Shown: piece after piece, positions 7,942-15,810 of the stretch
Numbering within the stretch: the first letter of the stretch is position 1
Layout: the number at the start of each line of letters is the position of its first letter
NCBI GenBank assembly: GCA_036401375.1
Contig: DASWVB010000025.1
Span: 1 to 56,453, forward strand
Direction: 5' to 3'
DNA length: 56,453 bases
DNA from: DASWUZ01 sp036401375
GTDB taxonomy: Bacteria > Acidobacteriota > Terriglobia > Terriglobales > Acidobacteriaceae
Notes under the pieces: model-generated
The model's input: the letters and a program-made list of their open reading frames with translations, nothing else
What the model was told of the DNA's origin: nothing
The model's database searches: none
Program-made: the position numbers and the translations under genes

Positions 7942-8502
7942 ATGGCGATTCCCGCCACGCAAATGCGTCCCGGCATGATCATCAAGTTCAACAACGAGCT
8001 GCACACCGTCTTTGCCGTGGAACACCGGACGCCCGGCAACCTGCGCGCCTTCATCCAGGCCAAGCTGCGCAACCTGCGCACCGGTGCGATGTTTGAACAC
8101 CGCTTCCGCTCGCCCGACCCCATCGATCGTGTGGTCGTCGACGAGGTCCCGATGGAGTTCCTCTACAACGACGGCGACGACTACTACTTCATGAACATCG
8201 AGAACTACGAGCAAACCAACCTGAAGCGCAGCACGCTAGGCGACGCGGTCGAATACCTGATTCCCAACCTGCAGATCAGCGTATCGATCTTCGACGGCGT
8301 GCCGGTAGGCATCGAGCTGCCGCAGATGGTGGTGATGACGGTGATCGAGACCGAGCCGGGGCTGAAATCAGCCACTGCCTCTTCGGTGACCAAGCCGGCC
8401 CGCCTCGAGACCGGGTTGATGGTGCAGGTGCCGGCCTTTATCAACGAGGGCGAGAAGATTCGCGTCGATACTGCGGAGGGCGCCTACCTGAGCCGCGCCT
8501 GA
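7942..8502 (+). CDS. efp: Translation elongation factor P
   Basis: 186 residues, the standard EF-P length with all three beta-barrel domains, ending in the GEKIRVDTAEGAYLSRA signature. EF-P binds between P and E sites and relieves stalling at polyproline. The start is set by an AAGGAG ribosome site ('cgaaggagcttcacccct') before ATG. The loop that reaches the peptidyl-tRNA reads TPGNLRAF at 30-37. Aligned with the E. coli KPGKGQAF loop, the modifiable Lys34 is replaced by Asn33, with Arg two residues on, so neither EpmA-type lysylation nor EarP-type rhamnosylation at the tip is expected. Other conserved blocks (KLRNLRTG, FLYNDG) are intact. No modification gene is adjacent. Confidence 0.97.
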   Translation: MAIPATQMRPGMIIKFNNELHTVFAVEHRTPGNLRAFIQAKLRNLRTGAMFEHRFRSPDPIDRVVVDEVPMEFLYNDGDDYYFMNIENYEQTNLKRSTLGDAVEYLIPNLQISVSIFDGVPVGIELPQMVVMTVIETEPGLKSATASSVTKPARLETGLMVQVPAFINEGEKIRVDTAEGAYLSRA

Positions 8503-9127
8503 GCCGCGGCCTTGGCTGCCTCGAAAGTGCCGTTTTGAAAGATGGCCAGGGCTGCTTCCCCATTCGGAACGAATCGGTTACTTGTGTGCTGCATTGATCA
8601 CCTGGAGGTAGCTTTGCGGGCCTAGCATTCCTCTCATGCGCAATGCTTCACGCTTCCGGGACCCCGGCGCCCTTCTCACTTCGGACCCCTCCGCGCCCGG
8701 GCCGAATAACGCGACCTTTACGCCTTCGCTGTCCGCGTTCCACGTTCAACCGCAGCCCTTGAACTCGCCTTCACTCGAGCGGCTTCCCACGCCGGACTAC
8801 TGCGGCGATCAAGACGCCCCATCCAGCGTCCGGCGAGGCCGGCAGTTCCACGGACTGGCCGGCAAGCTGGCGGTTGAGGGCATCTTCCTGCGCTCGTTAA
8901 CCGGCGCTCTCGGGGCGCACATCGCGGATTGCTGGCGCTATCGCAAGCTCTACTGATCGCCACGTCCCGCCATTGAGCAGATTCAAGCGCGCGCTCGGCT
9001 GTTGACGAGTTCGGGCGTGGCATGCCGTCCGCCGAGCCTGACGCTGGATCTCGCCGACTAACCTCCTCGCTCCTGGCTCCCTGCAGCTTGCTTCGCCCCG
9101 CCGCATCTGCAACACTGACTTCGACTC
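8503..9127. other. 625-bp intergenic region without a supported gene
   Basis: Short frames exist on both strands (for example 8636-8956 plus and 8718-9023 minus) but they lack ribosome sites and any recognisable motif, and their composition is Arg/Pro/Ser-biased. It may hold decayed sequence; I see no hairpin, repeat or tRNA. Confidence 0.4.
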
Positions 9128-9409
9128 ATGGTCCGCCATTACCTCGTCAAAGGACGCGTGCAGGGCGTAGGCTTTCGCTGGTTCGTACACCACGAGGCCG
9201 GGGCGCTCGGGCTGCGCGGCTGGGTGCGAAACACAGAGGACGGCGACGTCGAGGTGCTCGCAACCGGCGAGCCGGCCGCGCTTGCGGCCCTGCGCGCCTC
9301 ACTCGACCGCGGGTCGCGCGGAAGCCGGGTCGATCGCATCATCGAGCAGGAGCTCGACGAGGGCGAAGGCTCGGGACTGGGACCATTTCAAATCGAGGGA
9401 GCCTGGTAG
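9128..9409 (+). CDS. acyP: Acylphosphatase
   Basis: 93 residues, typical for this small cytosolic enzyme that hydrolyses carboxyl-phosphate bonds. The signature GRVQGVGFRWFVHHEA at 9-24 holds the catalytic Arg17, and GWVRNTEDGDVEV holds the catalytic Asn35. The C-terminus closes with GPFQIEGAW, close to the family's usual F-x-I ending. The stop is 7 bases before the apt start, so the two are likely co-transcribed, although no functional link is known. Physiological substrates of bacterial acylphosphatases remain uncertain. Confidence 0.93.
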   Translation: MVRHYLVKGRVQGVGFRWFVHHEAGALGLRGWVRNTEDGDVEVLATGEPAALAALRASLDRGSRGSRVDRIIEQELDEGEGSGLGPFQIEGAW

Positions 9410-9416
9410 AAACCCG

Positions 9417-9953
9417 ATGAAGCCTATTAACTGCGAGCCGCTGAAGGCGCTCGTGCGCACCGTGCCCGACTTCCCAAAACCGGGCATTCTGTTTTACGAC
9501 ATCACCACTCTGCTCAAGGACAAGATCGGCTTTGCAACACTGATCGATGCGCTGGCCGCGCACTACATCGATAAGGACGTCGACCTGGTTCTGGGCATCG
9601 AGGCACGCGGATTCATCTTCGGCCCCGCTCTGGCCTATCGGCTGAACGCGGGGTTTGTGCCCGTACGCAAGCCGCGCAAGCTGCCGGCGCCGACCGCGCG
9701 GGTGACCTATGACCTGGAGTATGGGAGCGATTCGCTGGAGATTCACATCGATGCGATCGAGCCGGGGCAGCGGGTCGTGCTGGTCGATGACCTGCTGGCG
9801 ACCGGCGGCACAATGGAGGCGACGATCCGCCTCGTTCAGCAGCTTGGGGGCCACATCGCCGGCCTGGCCTTTGCCATTGAGCTGGACTTCCTCAAAGGCC
9901 GCGACAAGTTCGAAGAGTATGACACCTTCAGCCTGCTGCACTATGACGAGTGA
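9417..9953 (+). CDS. apt: Adenine phosphoribosyltransferase
   Basis: 178 residues from the ATG at 9417; the frame is open further upstream but that part overlaps acyP and is not conserved-looking. Converts adenine plus PRPP to AMP in purine salvage. Family landmarks: VPDFPKPGILFYDITTLL at the N-terminus, GIEARGFIFGPALA, the flexible-loop region RKPRKLPAPTARVTYDLEYG, and the PRPP-binding VVLVDDLLATGGTM. The length matches bacterial Apt. A nucleoside phosphorylase/transport operon lies 15 kb away at 24.8-28.8 kb and would supply free bases. Confidence 0.96.
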   Translation: MKPINCEPLKALVRTVPDFPKPGILFYDITTLLKDKIGFATLIDALAAHYIDKDVDLVLGIEARGFIFGPALAYRLNAGFVPVRKPRKLPAPTARVTYDLEYGSDSLEIHIDAIEPGQRVVLVDDLLATGGTMEATIRLVQQLGGHIAGLAFAIELDFLKGRDKFEEYDTFSLLHYDE

Positions 9954-10181
9954 GGTCGCCTGCAGTAGAGCTGCGCCAAGCGAGGCGAGCGGTGGGTAAA
10001 CGGTGCGCCAGGCAGAGCTTCGCGCGGGCCAAAACTCGAGCAGGCTGTTGGACCATGCCTAAGTAGACAGCGAAGCGCCCAGGCAACTGATCGCCGGATC
10101 GCCGCCTTAAACCGTCAGCGCCAGCGCTCCAGCCCCGCTGTTCTCTTGGCCGCCCTGCTATGCGGGCCCTCGAGAGGGTAT

Positions 10182-10334
10182 TTAGACGGTCCGCGTTCCG
10201 CCGCGCAGGAAGTGGAAGACGATCGAGATGACGGCGAAGATCAACAGAATGTGGATCAGGAAGCCGGCCGTGTGCAGCATGAAGAAGAAGCCCAGCCACG
10301 CGACCACCAGGATAACGCCCAGCAACAGAAACAT
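10182..10334 (-). CDS. Small membrane protein, lmo0937/DUF5670-like, 50 aa
   Basis: A 50-codon gene read from ATG at 10334 to TAA at 10182-10184. The product begins MFLLLGVILVVAWLGFFF and ends in FHFLRGGTRTV. It has two hydrophobic segments (about 2-18 and 23-42) joined by MLHTAGFLIH. This is the pattern of the lmo0937-type small membrane family (compare their W-L-x-G-F and H-x-A-G motifs), which is widespread and of unknown function. A G-rich ribosome site (gggggaaag) sits before the ATG. It stands alone, convergent with apt. Confidence 0.85.
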   Translation of the reverse strand: MFLLLGVILVVAWLGFFFMLHTAGFLIHILLIFAVISIVFHFLRGGTRTV

Positions 10335-10499
10335 CGTCTTTCCCCCGTTTTCTTTGGCAACTTGGCTACTATTGCGCCCGTCGCCCTCTCATGGCAGCGA
10401 ACTGCATACTTCGTTGCGCTCCCGATGGCAGGAGTTGTTTGATTCCGTCAAAAGAATGGCTGGGGCTGTGCGGACTTGCTCCTGTTTCTGACATTTCGG

Positions 10500-10793
10500 T
10501 CAATCCTCTGCATGAGGCGGTGCGCCTTCAGCTGAGAGCTCGCATATTCGCAGGCTATCTCCGGCTTTGAGGTAGCTCTTCCGCCGGAACCAGTCCTCCA
10601 TGGCGGTCTGCAGCCGGGGGAGTGGTACGCGGAAGCCGGCCTCGAGCAGTCCATCCGCAACCGGTAGAGTGTCGTCAAAGACCGCGTCGTTGGTGAAGTT
10701 TCGCATCGCAAAGTTGTCAATCCAGGCGATAGGGCACGGGCTGGCTTTGCCCGAGGAGTCGACGCGCTCGATGCTCAGTCTTCTAAGGAACAA
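10500..10793 (-). CDS. Hypothetical protein, 97 aa, TTG start (weak)
   Basis: A frame with native-looking codon use lies just downstream of pckA. A TTG at 10793 preceded by AGAAGG at good spacing would give 97 residues, including IAWIDNFAMRNF and LPVADGLLEAG. The frame is open upstream into pckA, so the start is uncertain. I recognise no family. It may be a real small gene or the remnant of one. Confidence 0.35.
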   Translation of the reverse strand: MFLRRLSIERVDSSGKASPCPIAWIDNFAMRNFTNDAVFDDTLPVADGLLEAGFRVPLPRLQTAMEDWFRRKSYLKAGDSLRICELSAEGAPPHAED

Positions 10794-10887
10794 GATGCGC
10801 CTTCTTTGAGCGCCAGATCGGAGCTTTTCGCTGGCCTGTTGAGTTAAACGCACGAGGCGACACGGCCCGGTCTCGCGCCCTGCCGAG

Positions 10888-12489
10888 TCACAGATGCCGG
10901 CCGTGGGGACCAGCGGCTCGGATCGCCTCAGGAGCGTCAAACGCCGCGAAGTTGGCCTCAAACTTTGTCGCCAGAGCCGCGGCCTGCGCGTCGTACGCGC
11001 GCTTGTCTGGCCACCCGTTGCGCGGGTTCAACAGCTCAGCCGGCACACCGGGGCAGGTGAGCGGAATGCTGAGGCCAAACGCTGGTTCAGTCGCATATTC
11101 GACGCCGGCGAGTGCGCCGTCGAGCACCGCGTGCACGATGGCCCGGGTATGCTTCAGGCTCATCCGCTTGCCGACGCCGAAGACGCCGCCCGTCCAACCC
11201 GTATTCACCAGCCAGCACTGCGCGTCGTGCTGCCTCAGCCGCTCCCCGAGCATCTGCGCGTAGAGCTTGGGAGCGAGAGGCAGAAAGGGTGAGGCGAAGC
11301 AGGCGGAGAACTCCGGTACCGGCTCGCTGCCGAGTCCCGCCTCGGTGCCGGCGAGCTTCGCTGTATATCCGGAGAGGAAGTGGTACATCGCCTGCTCTGG
11401 GGTGAGGCGTGCGATCGGCGGCAGGACGCCGAAGGCGTCCGCAGCGAGGAAGAGCACATGGCGCGGATGGCCGCCCATCCCCGGGATGACGGCGTTGGCG
11501 ATGAACTCGACAGGGTAGGCGGCGCGCGTGTTCTCGGTATAGCGGATATCGGAGTAGTCCGGCTGGCGGGTCTGCGGGTCGAGCACCACATTCTCAAGCA
11601 CGGAGCCGAAGCGGATCGCGTCGTAGATCTGAGGTTCCTTTTCGGGGGAGAGGTCGACGCACTTGGCGTAGCATCCGCCCTCGAAGTTGAAGACGCCGCC
11701 GGGGCCCCAGCCGTGTTCGTCATCGCCGATCAGACGCCGCGCAGGGTCGGCGGAGAGGGTCGTCTTGCCCGTCCCTGAGAGGCCGAAGAAGAGCGCCGTC
11801 TCCCCGGTTGCTTCACTCAGGTTGGCGGAGCAGTGCATGGGGAAGACGTCCCTCCCGGGCAGCAGATAGTTCATCACCCCGAAGATGCACTTCTTCATCT
11901 CGCCGGCGTATTTGGTGCCCCCGATCAGCACAATGCGCCGGGTAAAGTCGGTGATGATGAAGGTGCCGGACTTGGTGCCGTCACGCTCCGGGACCGCCTC
12001 GAACTCGGGGGCCGCAATGACCGTGAACTCCGGGCTATGCGCCCCGCCTGCATGCGCGCCGTCACCCTCGGGACGGACGAAGAGCTGCTTCACAAAGAGA
12101 GCATGCCAGGCATACTCCGCGATCACACGGATAGGCAGGCGGTAGGCGGAGTCGGCGCCGGCATAGAGGTCCATGATGTAGAGATCTCGCTGCGCCATGT
12201 GCGCCTCTACACGGGCCAGCAGGGCGGCAAATTTGTCGGGACGGAAGGGCTGGTTGACCTTACCCCAATCGACCCGCAGATCCGTCGCCTCATCGCGGAC
12301 GATGAACTTGTCGCGCGGCGAGCGGCCGGTACGCGCTCCGGTCATTCCGACCAGCGCGCCGTTGGCGGCGAGCCGCGCCTCGCCCCTCGCGAGCGCCGTC
12401 TCGATCAACTGCGGCGTCGAGAGGTTATGGTGGGCGTGCGGACCCTCGCCCAGTTGCGCTGCATTGAGTCGGGCGGTGAGGGCTCTCAT
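10888..12489 (-). CDS. pckA: Phosphoenolpyruvate carboxykinase (ATP)
   Basis: 533 residues from the ATG at 12489, chosen for the AGGAG seven bases upstream; the frame is open to 12546. Catalyses oxaloacetate + ATP to PEP + CO2 + ADP, the entry step of gluconeogenesis. Visible motifs: RTGRSPRDKFIV near the N-terminus, the kinase-1a P-loop GLSGTGKT at about 236-243, the metal and kinase-2 region LIGDDEHGW, and EGGCYAKCVDLSPEKEPQIYDAIRFG. The length fits the ATP-dependent family (about 530-540). A hypothetical gene ends 46 bp upstream on the same strand and may share its transcript. Confidence 0.97.
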   Translation of the reverse strand: MRALTARLNAAQLGEGPHAHHNLSTPQLIETALARGEARLAANGALVGMTGARTGRSPRDKFIVRDEATDLRVDWGKVNQPFRPDKFAALLARVEAHMAQRDLYIMDLYAGADSAYRLPIRVIAEYAWHALFVKQLFVRPEGDGAHAGGAHSPEFTVIAAPEFEAVPERDGTKSGTFIITDFTRRIVLIGGTKYAGEMKKCIFGVMNYLLPGRDVFPMHCSANLSEATGETALFFGLSGTGKTTLSADPARRLIGDDEHGWGPGGVFNFEGGCYAKCVDLSPEKEPQIYDAIRFGSVLENVVLDPQTRQPDYSDIRYTENTRAAYPVEFIANAVIPGMGGHPRHVLFLAADAFGVLPPIARLTPEQAMYHFLSGYTAKLAGTEAGLGSEPVPEFSACFASPFLPLAPKLYAQMLGERLRQHDAQCWLVNTGWTGGVFGVGKRMSLKHTRAIVHAVLDGALAGVEYATEPAFGLSIPLTCPGVPAELLNPRNGWPDKRAYDAQAAALATKFEANFAAFDAPEAIRAAGPHGRHL

Positions 12490-12535
12490 TCGGTCACTCC
12501 TGCGAATCTGCGGGTTCCAGCCTGCGTCGCGACTG

Positions 12536-12919
12536 TCAGTTACCACTCAGGATAGGCAGCACTGGAAGCAGGTTGGTGTGGCCAGCCTCTTTCATCACTG
12601 CATCCAGATGTTCCAGCACCTCGGCCACGCTCATCGTATACATCTCCCGGCCGTTGTCATAGCCGGATTCGATGGCCTGCTTGAGGTAGTGTCCTGCGAT
12701 CTGTGCAGCCAGGGCGTCCGTGATCGCATTCGAGGTGCGGCGCTTGTATTCGACCCACGCGGTGGCCGGCATCGCGATCCAGACCGCACGCCCGTTCACC
12801 TCGAAGCGGACATCGATGGCATCGGCGTGACGGGTGGCGATCGCGATCATGTTCGCCTTCCATCGGCAGTGCAGGTCTTCGCCAGTCCAGCGATCGTTTA
12901 CGCGGAAGTCTTCAAACAT
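12536..12919 (-). CDS. Conserved-looking hypothetical protein, 127 aa
   Basis: Start set at ATG 12919 (MFEDFRVNDRWTGEDLHCRW); the frame continues to 12967 but the extra residues are unlike the rest. An N-terminal beta-rich part (IDVRFEVNGRAVWIAMPA) and a C-terminal helical part without signal peptide or membrane segment suggest a small cytosolic protein. I do not recognise the family. It lies 46 bp upstream of pckA on the same strand and is divergent from the DksA-like gene. Confidence 0.6.
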   Translation of the reverse strand: MFEDFRVNDRWTGEDLHCRWKANMIAIATRHADAIDVRFEVNGRAVWIAMPATAWVEYKRRTSNAITDALAAQIAGHYLKQAIESGYDNGREMYTMSVAEVLEHLDAVMKEAGHTNLLPVLPILSGN

Positions 12920-12968
12920 GCTCTCAGCGTAACGTGGTGTGGCTGCCTCAGCAAGTGTGGCGGGCACG

Positions 12969-13095
12969 GCGATGCAACAGAGGGCGATGCAATGCTGCCC
13001 GGTATTCTGTCATCCAGCCAAAACAGCCTCGCAACCGATCGCGCTCGCTCGCATCAGAAAGATTGCATCGCAGGGCTCGCGGAGATTGCATCGCG
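12969..13095. promoter_or_regulatory. Cluster of GCGATGCAAT motifs in a divergent intergenic region
   Basis: Copies: GCGATGCAA at 12969-12977, GCGATGCAAT at 12984-12993, and the reverse complement ATTGCATCGC at 13063-13072 and 13086-13095. The last two sit in a 23-bp tandem repeat. All four lie in the 311 bp between genes starting at 12919 (minus) and 13231 (plus). This is a plausible operator array, but function is inferred from arrangement only. Confidence 0.4.
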
Positions 13096-13230
13096 GGGCT
13101 CCCATCGTCAGCAAGCCACGCCGTCCGCAGTAAAGTCCGACACTGATTGAGGAAACCTTCTTCTGGATGGTGCGTCGAATACACCACCCGCACTTTTACT
13201 TCTTTCTACCGTTCTTCTTTTAAGGAGTCT

Positions 13231-13611
13231 ATGGCCCATCCCCCGGAAAAGATCGAGCACTTCGAGGCGAAGTTGAAGGACCAGCAGAGTGAGCTGGAGC
13301 GCTCCATGCTCGCCACCGTTGAACAAGGGCGCGAGGCTGCGGCCGAGGACACCCAGGACGCTGTAGACCTGGCGGTACTGTCGTACCAGAAGGAGATGCT
13401 GTTCAGCCAGGGCAGCCACGGCCACGCCATGCTGAACCGTGTGCGGGCGGCGCTGGCGCGAGTAGAAGAGGGCAGCTACGGCGAATGCGTCAACTGTGAA
13501 AAGACGATCGGCCTGGCACGGCTGGAGGCGCTGCCCTGGACGCCGCACTGCATCGAGTGCCAGGAGAAGATCGAGAAGGGCGAACTTCAGGATGCCGGGC
13601 AGGCGGCCTGA
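13231..13611 (+). CDS. DksA/TraR-family C4 zinc finger protein
   Basis: 126 residues from the ATG at 13231, which follows a clear AGGAG ('tttaaggagtct'). Family role: binds in the RNA polymerase secondary channel and modulates initiation, often with ppGpp. Seen here: an N-terminal coiled-coil helix rich in Glu/Lys/Gln (10-40), the acidic QDAVDLA segment at the turn, and a C-terminal C4 zinc finger with Cys86, Cys89, Cys107 and Cys110 (CVNC, CIEC). It is shorter than E. coli DksA (151) and closer to the short DksA-like regulators. The motif cluster upstream may control it. Confidence 0.9.
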   Translation: MAHPPEKIEHFEAKLKDQQSELERSMLATVEQGREAAAEDTQDAVDLAVLSYQKEMLFSQGSHGHAMLNRVRAALARVEEGSYGECVNCEKTIGLARLEALPWTPHCIECQEKIEKGELQDAGQAA

Positions 13612-13666
13612 GCCAGCTCGCTGCTCACCCCGGTTTTGGGTGTGCCTCTGATTCAGGAGTGACGGA

Positions 13667-14548
13667 TCAGGGTTCCAGACCCCCATTGAACGTTCCGCAG
13701 CTCTCGATAGTGCCTCCTTCAAGGCCCTTGCGAAACCACCCCTCGCGCTCCTCGCTCGAGCCGTGGGTCCAGCTCTCCGGGCTCACGGCGCGTCCGCTCA
13801 TCTGCTGCAGGTGATCGTCGCCAACCGCTGCGGCTGCCTTCAAGGCTCCCGGTATCTCGCTCTCGTGCAGGATGTTTCGCTGCTCCGTTGAGTGGGCCCA
13901 GACGCCGGCGAAGCAGTCGGCCTGCAGCTCGAGATCGACGGAGAGATGGTTGCCGCTGCGAGGGTCCTGCTCGACGAACTGGCGCATCTTGCCCTCGATG
14001 CCAAGCAGCGTCTGGATGTGATGACCCAGTTCATGAGTCAACACGTAAGCCTGGGCAGCATCGCCGGTATCCCCGCCTATTCGCCGCAGTTCGTCCCAGA
14101 AGCTCAGATCGATGTAGATCTTGCCGTCTTCAGGGCAGTAAAACGGCCCGGTGGAGGATTGAGCGGTTCCGCACCCTGCGGGGGTGGCGTCGCGGTAGAG
14201 GACCAGCTTGGCGTGCCGGTACTGACGGCCCTGAGCCGCAAAGGTCTGGGCCCACGTTCGCTGCGCGTCATCGAGGACGTAGCTGAGAAACTGGACGTCC
14301 CGGTCCTCACCCGGCGGATGGGCGGCTGGCGTGCCTTCGCCGGCTACAGGGGAGCCATTCTGCGTCGTGTCTTGTCCGCCGCCTCCTCCGAGTGCCGCAC
14401 CGAGGTAGTTCCTGCCGGTAACGAGGCTGATGACCAGCAGGATCACGAAGCCGACGATACCCAGGCCTCCGCCCCCAAAACCGCCGCCCCCTGAGGAGTC
14501 TCGCCGGTCCTCTACGTCGCTGCTGATTCCTCCCGGTGTCCAGTCCAT
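13667..14548 (-). CDS. ypfJ: Membrane-anchored neutral zinc metallopeptidase (YpfJ type)
   Basis: About 293 residues from ATG 14548, which has GGAG six bases upstream; a TTG two codons earlier is the alternative. The N-terminus is a Gly-rich segment followed by one membrane helix (LGIVGFVILLVISLV). The C-terminal domain is the YpfJ/KPN_02809 'putative neutral zinc metallopeptidase' family: FYCPEDGKIYIDLSFWDEL, then the HELGHH zinc motif, VDLELQADCFAGVWAH and a C-terminal TFNGG. The substrate is unknown. The length matches the family (about 290). It is convergent with the DksA-like gene. Confidence 0.92.
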   Translation of the reverse strand: MDWTPGGISSDVEDRRDSSGGGGFGGGGLGIVGFVILLVISLVTGRNYLGAALGGGGGQDTTQNGSPVAGEGTPAAHPPGEDRDVQFLSYVLDDAQRTWAQTFAAQGRQYRHAKLVLYRDATPAGCGTAQSSTGPFYCPEDGKIYIDLSFWDELRRIGGDTGDAAQAYVLTHELGHHIQTLLGIEGKMRQFVEQDPRSGNHLSVDLELQADCFAGVWAHSTEQRNILHESEIPGALKAAAAVGDDHLQQMSGRAVSPESWTHGSSEEREGWFRKGLEGGTIESCGTFNGGLEP

Positions 14549-14686
14549 GGCCAACTCCTCTCGTCTGCAAATTCCTGTGCTGAGATGCTGCCGGACGAGC
14601 TTCTAGGGGCCCGAGTAAACGGGCAGGCCACAATCGCGGGCAGCTAGTCTGGTTCGCATCCTGGCGAGCGGGATGGTCAGTTCCGT

Positions 14687-14989
14687 CTATCGAAGTTTGG
14701 CTGGGGGAGGTGCAGGCAGCGCAGGCGCGCAGGGGACGGTGGTCTGTTGAGGAGGAGGGGTATTCGAGCGCAATTTATAGGTCGCCCAGGAAGCGAGGGC
14801 GTTAGCCAAGGTCCCGATACACGCAAGCATCGTAGCAAACCCAGCAAGAATCGCTACGAGACTTTGTACTTTGGTGAGTTTCAGGACTGCGGAGGTGTGA
14901 ACGAGCTTGCCGTCCCAATACAGATTGTGCTTTTCATCGATCCCAAAGCGACCTATGTCGGCTGGGTCGATCTGTTCGATGGGGCTCAT
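14687..14989 (-). CDS. Hypothetical single-pass membrane protein, 100 aa
   Basis: The ATG overlaps the stop of the upstream coiled-coil gene by 4 bases (ATGA type), so the two are translationally coupled. The N-terminal part (IGRFGIDEKHNLYWDGKLVHT) looks soluble. One hydrophobic helix follows (LVAILAGFATMLACIGTLANAL), then a Pro-rich tail (PPPQQTTV, APPPAKLR). I recognise no family. Inference: a membrane anchor working with the coiled-coil partner. Confidence 0.65.
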   Translation of the reverse strand: MSPIEQIDPADIGRFGIDEKHNLYWDGKLVHTSAVLKLTKVQSLVAILAGFATMLACIGTLANALASWATYKLRSNTPPPQQTTVPCAPALPAPPPAKLR

Positions 14990-15525
14990 ACGTCGAGCTT
15001 CTTCTTAATGGAGTCGAGGGAAGAAGCGAGGCTGTCAAAGCGCTGGTCAACAACCTTCAGTTGGGTACTAATGCCCTTCAACTGCTGATCAACTCCCAGG
15101 ACGTGCTCGTCAATGTTCTTGAACTGCTGGTCGACTCCCTTGAAGTGTTCGTTAATGCTTTTGAGTTGCTGGTCGACTCCCTTGAACTGTTCGTCAATGC
15201 TCTTAAATTGCTTGTCGACGCCCTTAAAGTTTTCGTCAACGCCCTTGAAGTGCTCCTCGATGCCTTGGAACTGCCGGTCATGCTGGTCGTGACGCTTCTC
15301 CAGCGCGCCGAAGTCTGAACGCAGTGACTCGCGGATCATGCCCATGTTGCGTTCCCAGAAGGTCTTGCGCGGGTCTTCTACAGGCTCATCAGGATCGGCA
15401 GCTCGAGCACTGGGGCGAAGCCTCTTCTGAACGACGCCCGTCTTGGCGCGTTGTCCGGCCTGGAGGGTTCCTCGCGTACTTTCATCGGGGTTCTGCGTCG
15501 CAGACGCTTCGGGAGGTATCTTCAA
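14986..15525 (-). CDS. Heptad-repeat coiled-coil protein
   Basis: About 179 residues from a TTG at 15525, chosen because AAGGGG lies six bases upstream; another TTG at 15543 is possible and no ATG is well placed. After a disordered, charged N-terminal 70 residues, about 12 uninterrupted 7-residue units follow (FKGVDEN, FKGVDKQ, FKSIDEQ, FKGVDQQ, LKSINEH and so on), with F/L at position a and V/I at d: a continuous parallel coiled coil about 84 residues long. No signal peptide. The coding repeat has 21/42-bp periodicity on the DNA. It is coupled to the membrane protein that follows. No family recognised. Confidence 0.65.
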   Translation of the reverse strand: MKIPPEASATQNPDESTRGTLQAGQRAKTGVVQKRLRPSARAADPDEPVEDPRKTFWERNMGMIRESLRSDFGALEKRHDQHDRQFQGIEEHFKGVDENFKGVDKQFKSIDEQFKGVDQQLKSINEHFKGVDQQFKNIDEHVLGVDQQLKGISTQLKVVDQRFDSLASSLDSIKKKLDV

Positions 15526-15810
15526 AATGCACCCCTTCAACAATGCTCATTCTAACATTCGGACTACGATTTCACTCCCGTCGCAACGATCCTCTAGCAA
15601 CATAAGATTCCGGCTCTACGAGCTGGAGGCACTCCATCCTCTACCCGGAAGAGCCGGAAAAGAGTTTGCCAGGGCGTCTGATCTAAGGACTGCCTTGATG
15701 ACTGCCTCGATTGACCCCCTATGGTGCCGCTGCTAGACTTTGAAAGGCTCATCAGCAGACGCCCCGTCTGTGCCCGGCGGCTCCCGCCTGGAAGGAAGTT
15801 CAAGGATTTC

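Noticed and set aside
8636..8956. 106-residue plus-strand frame between efp and acyP
   Set aside because: No ribosome site, no motif and Pro/Ser/Arg-biased composition; an overlapping minus frame looks equally unlikely.
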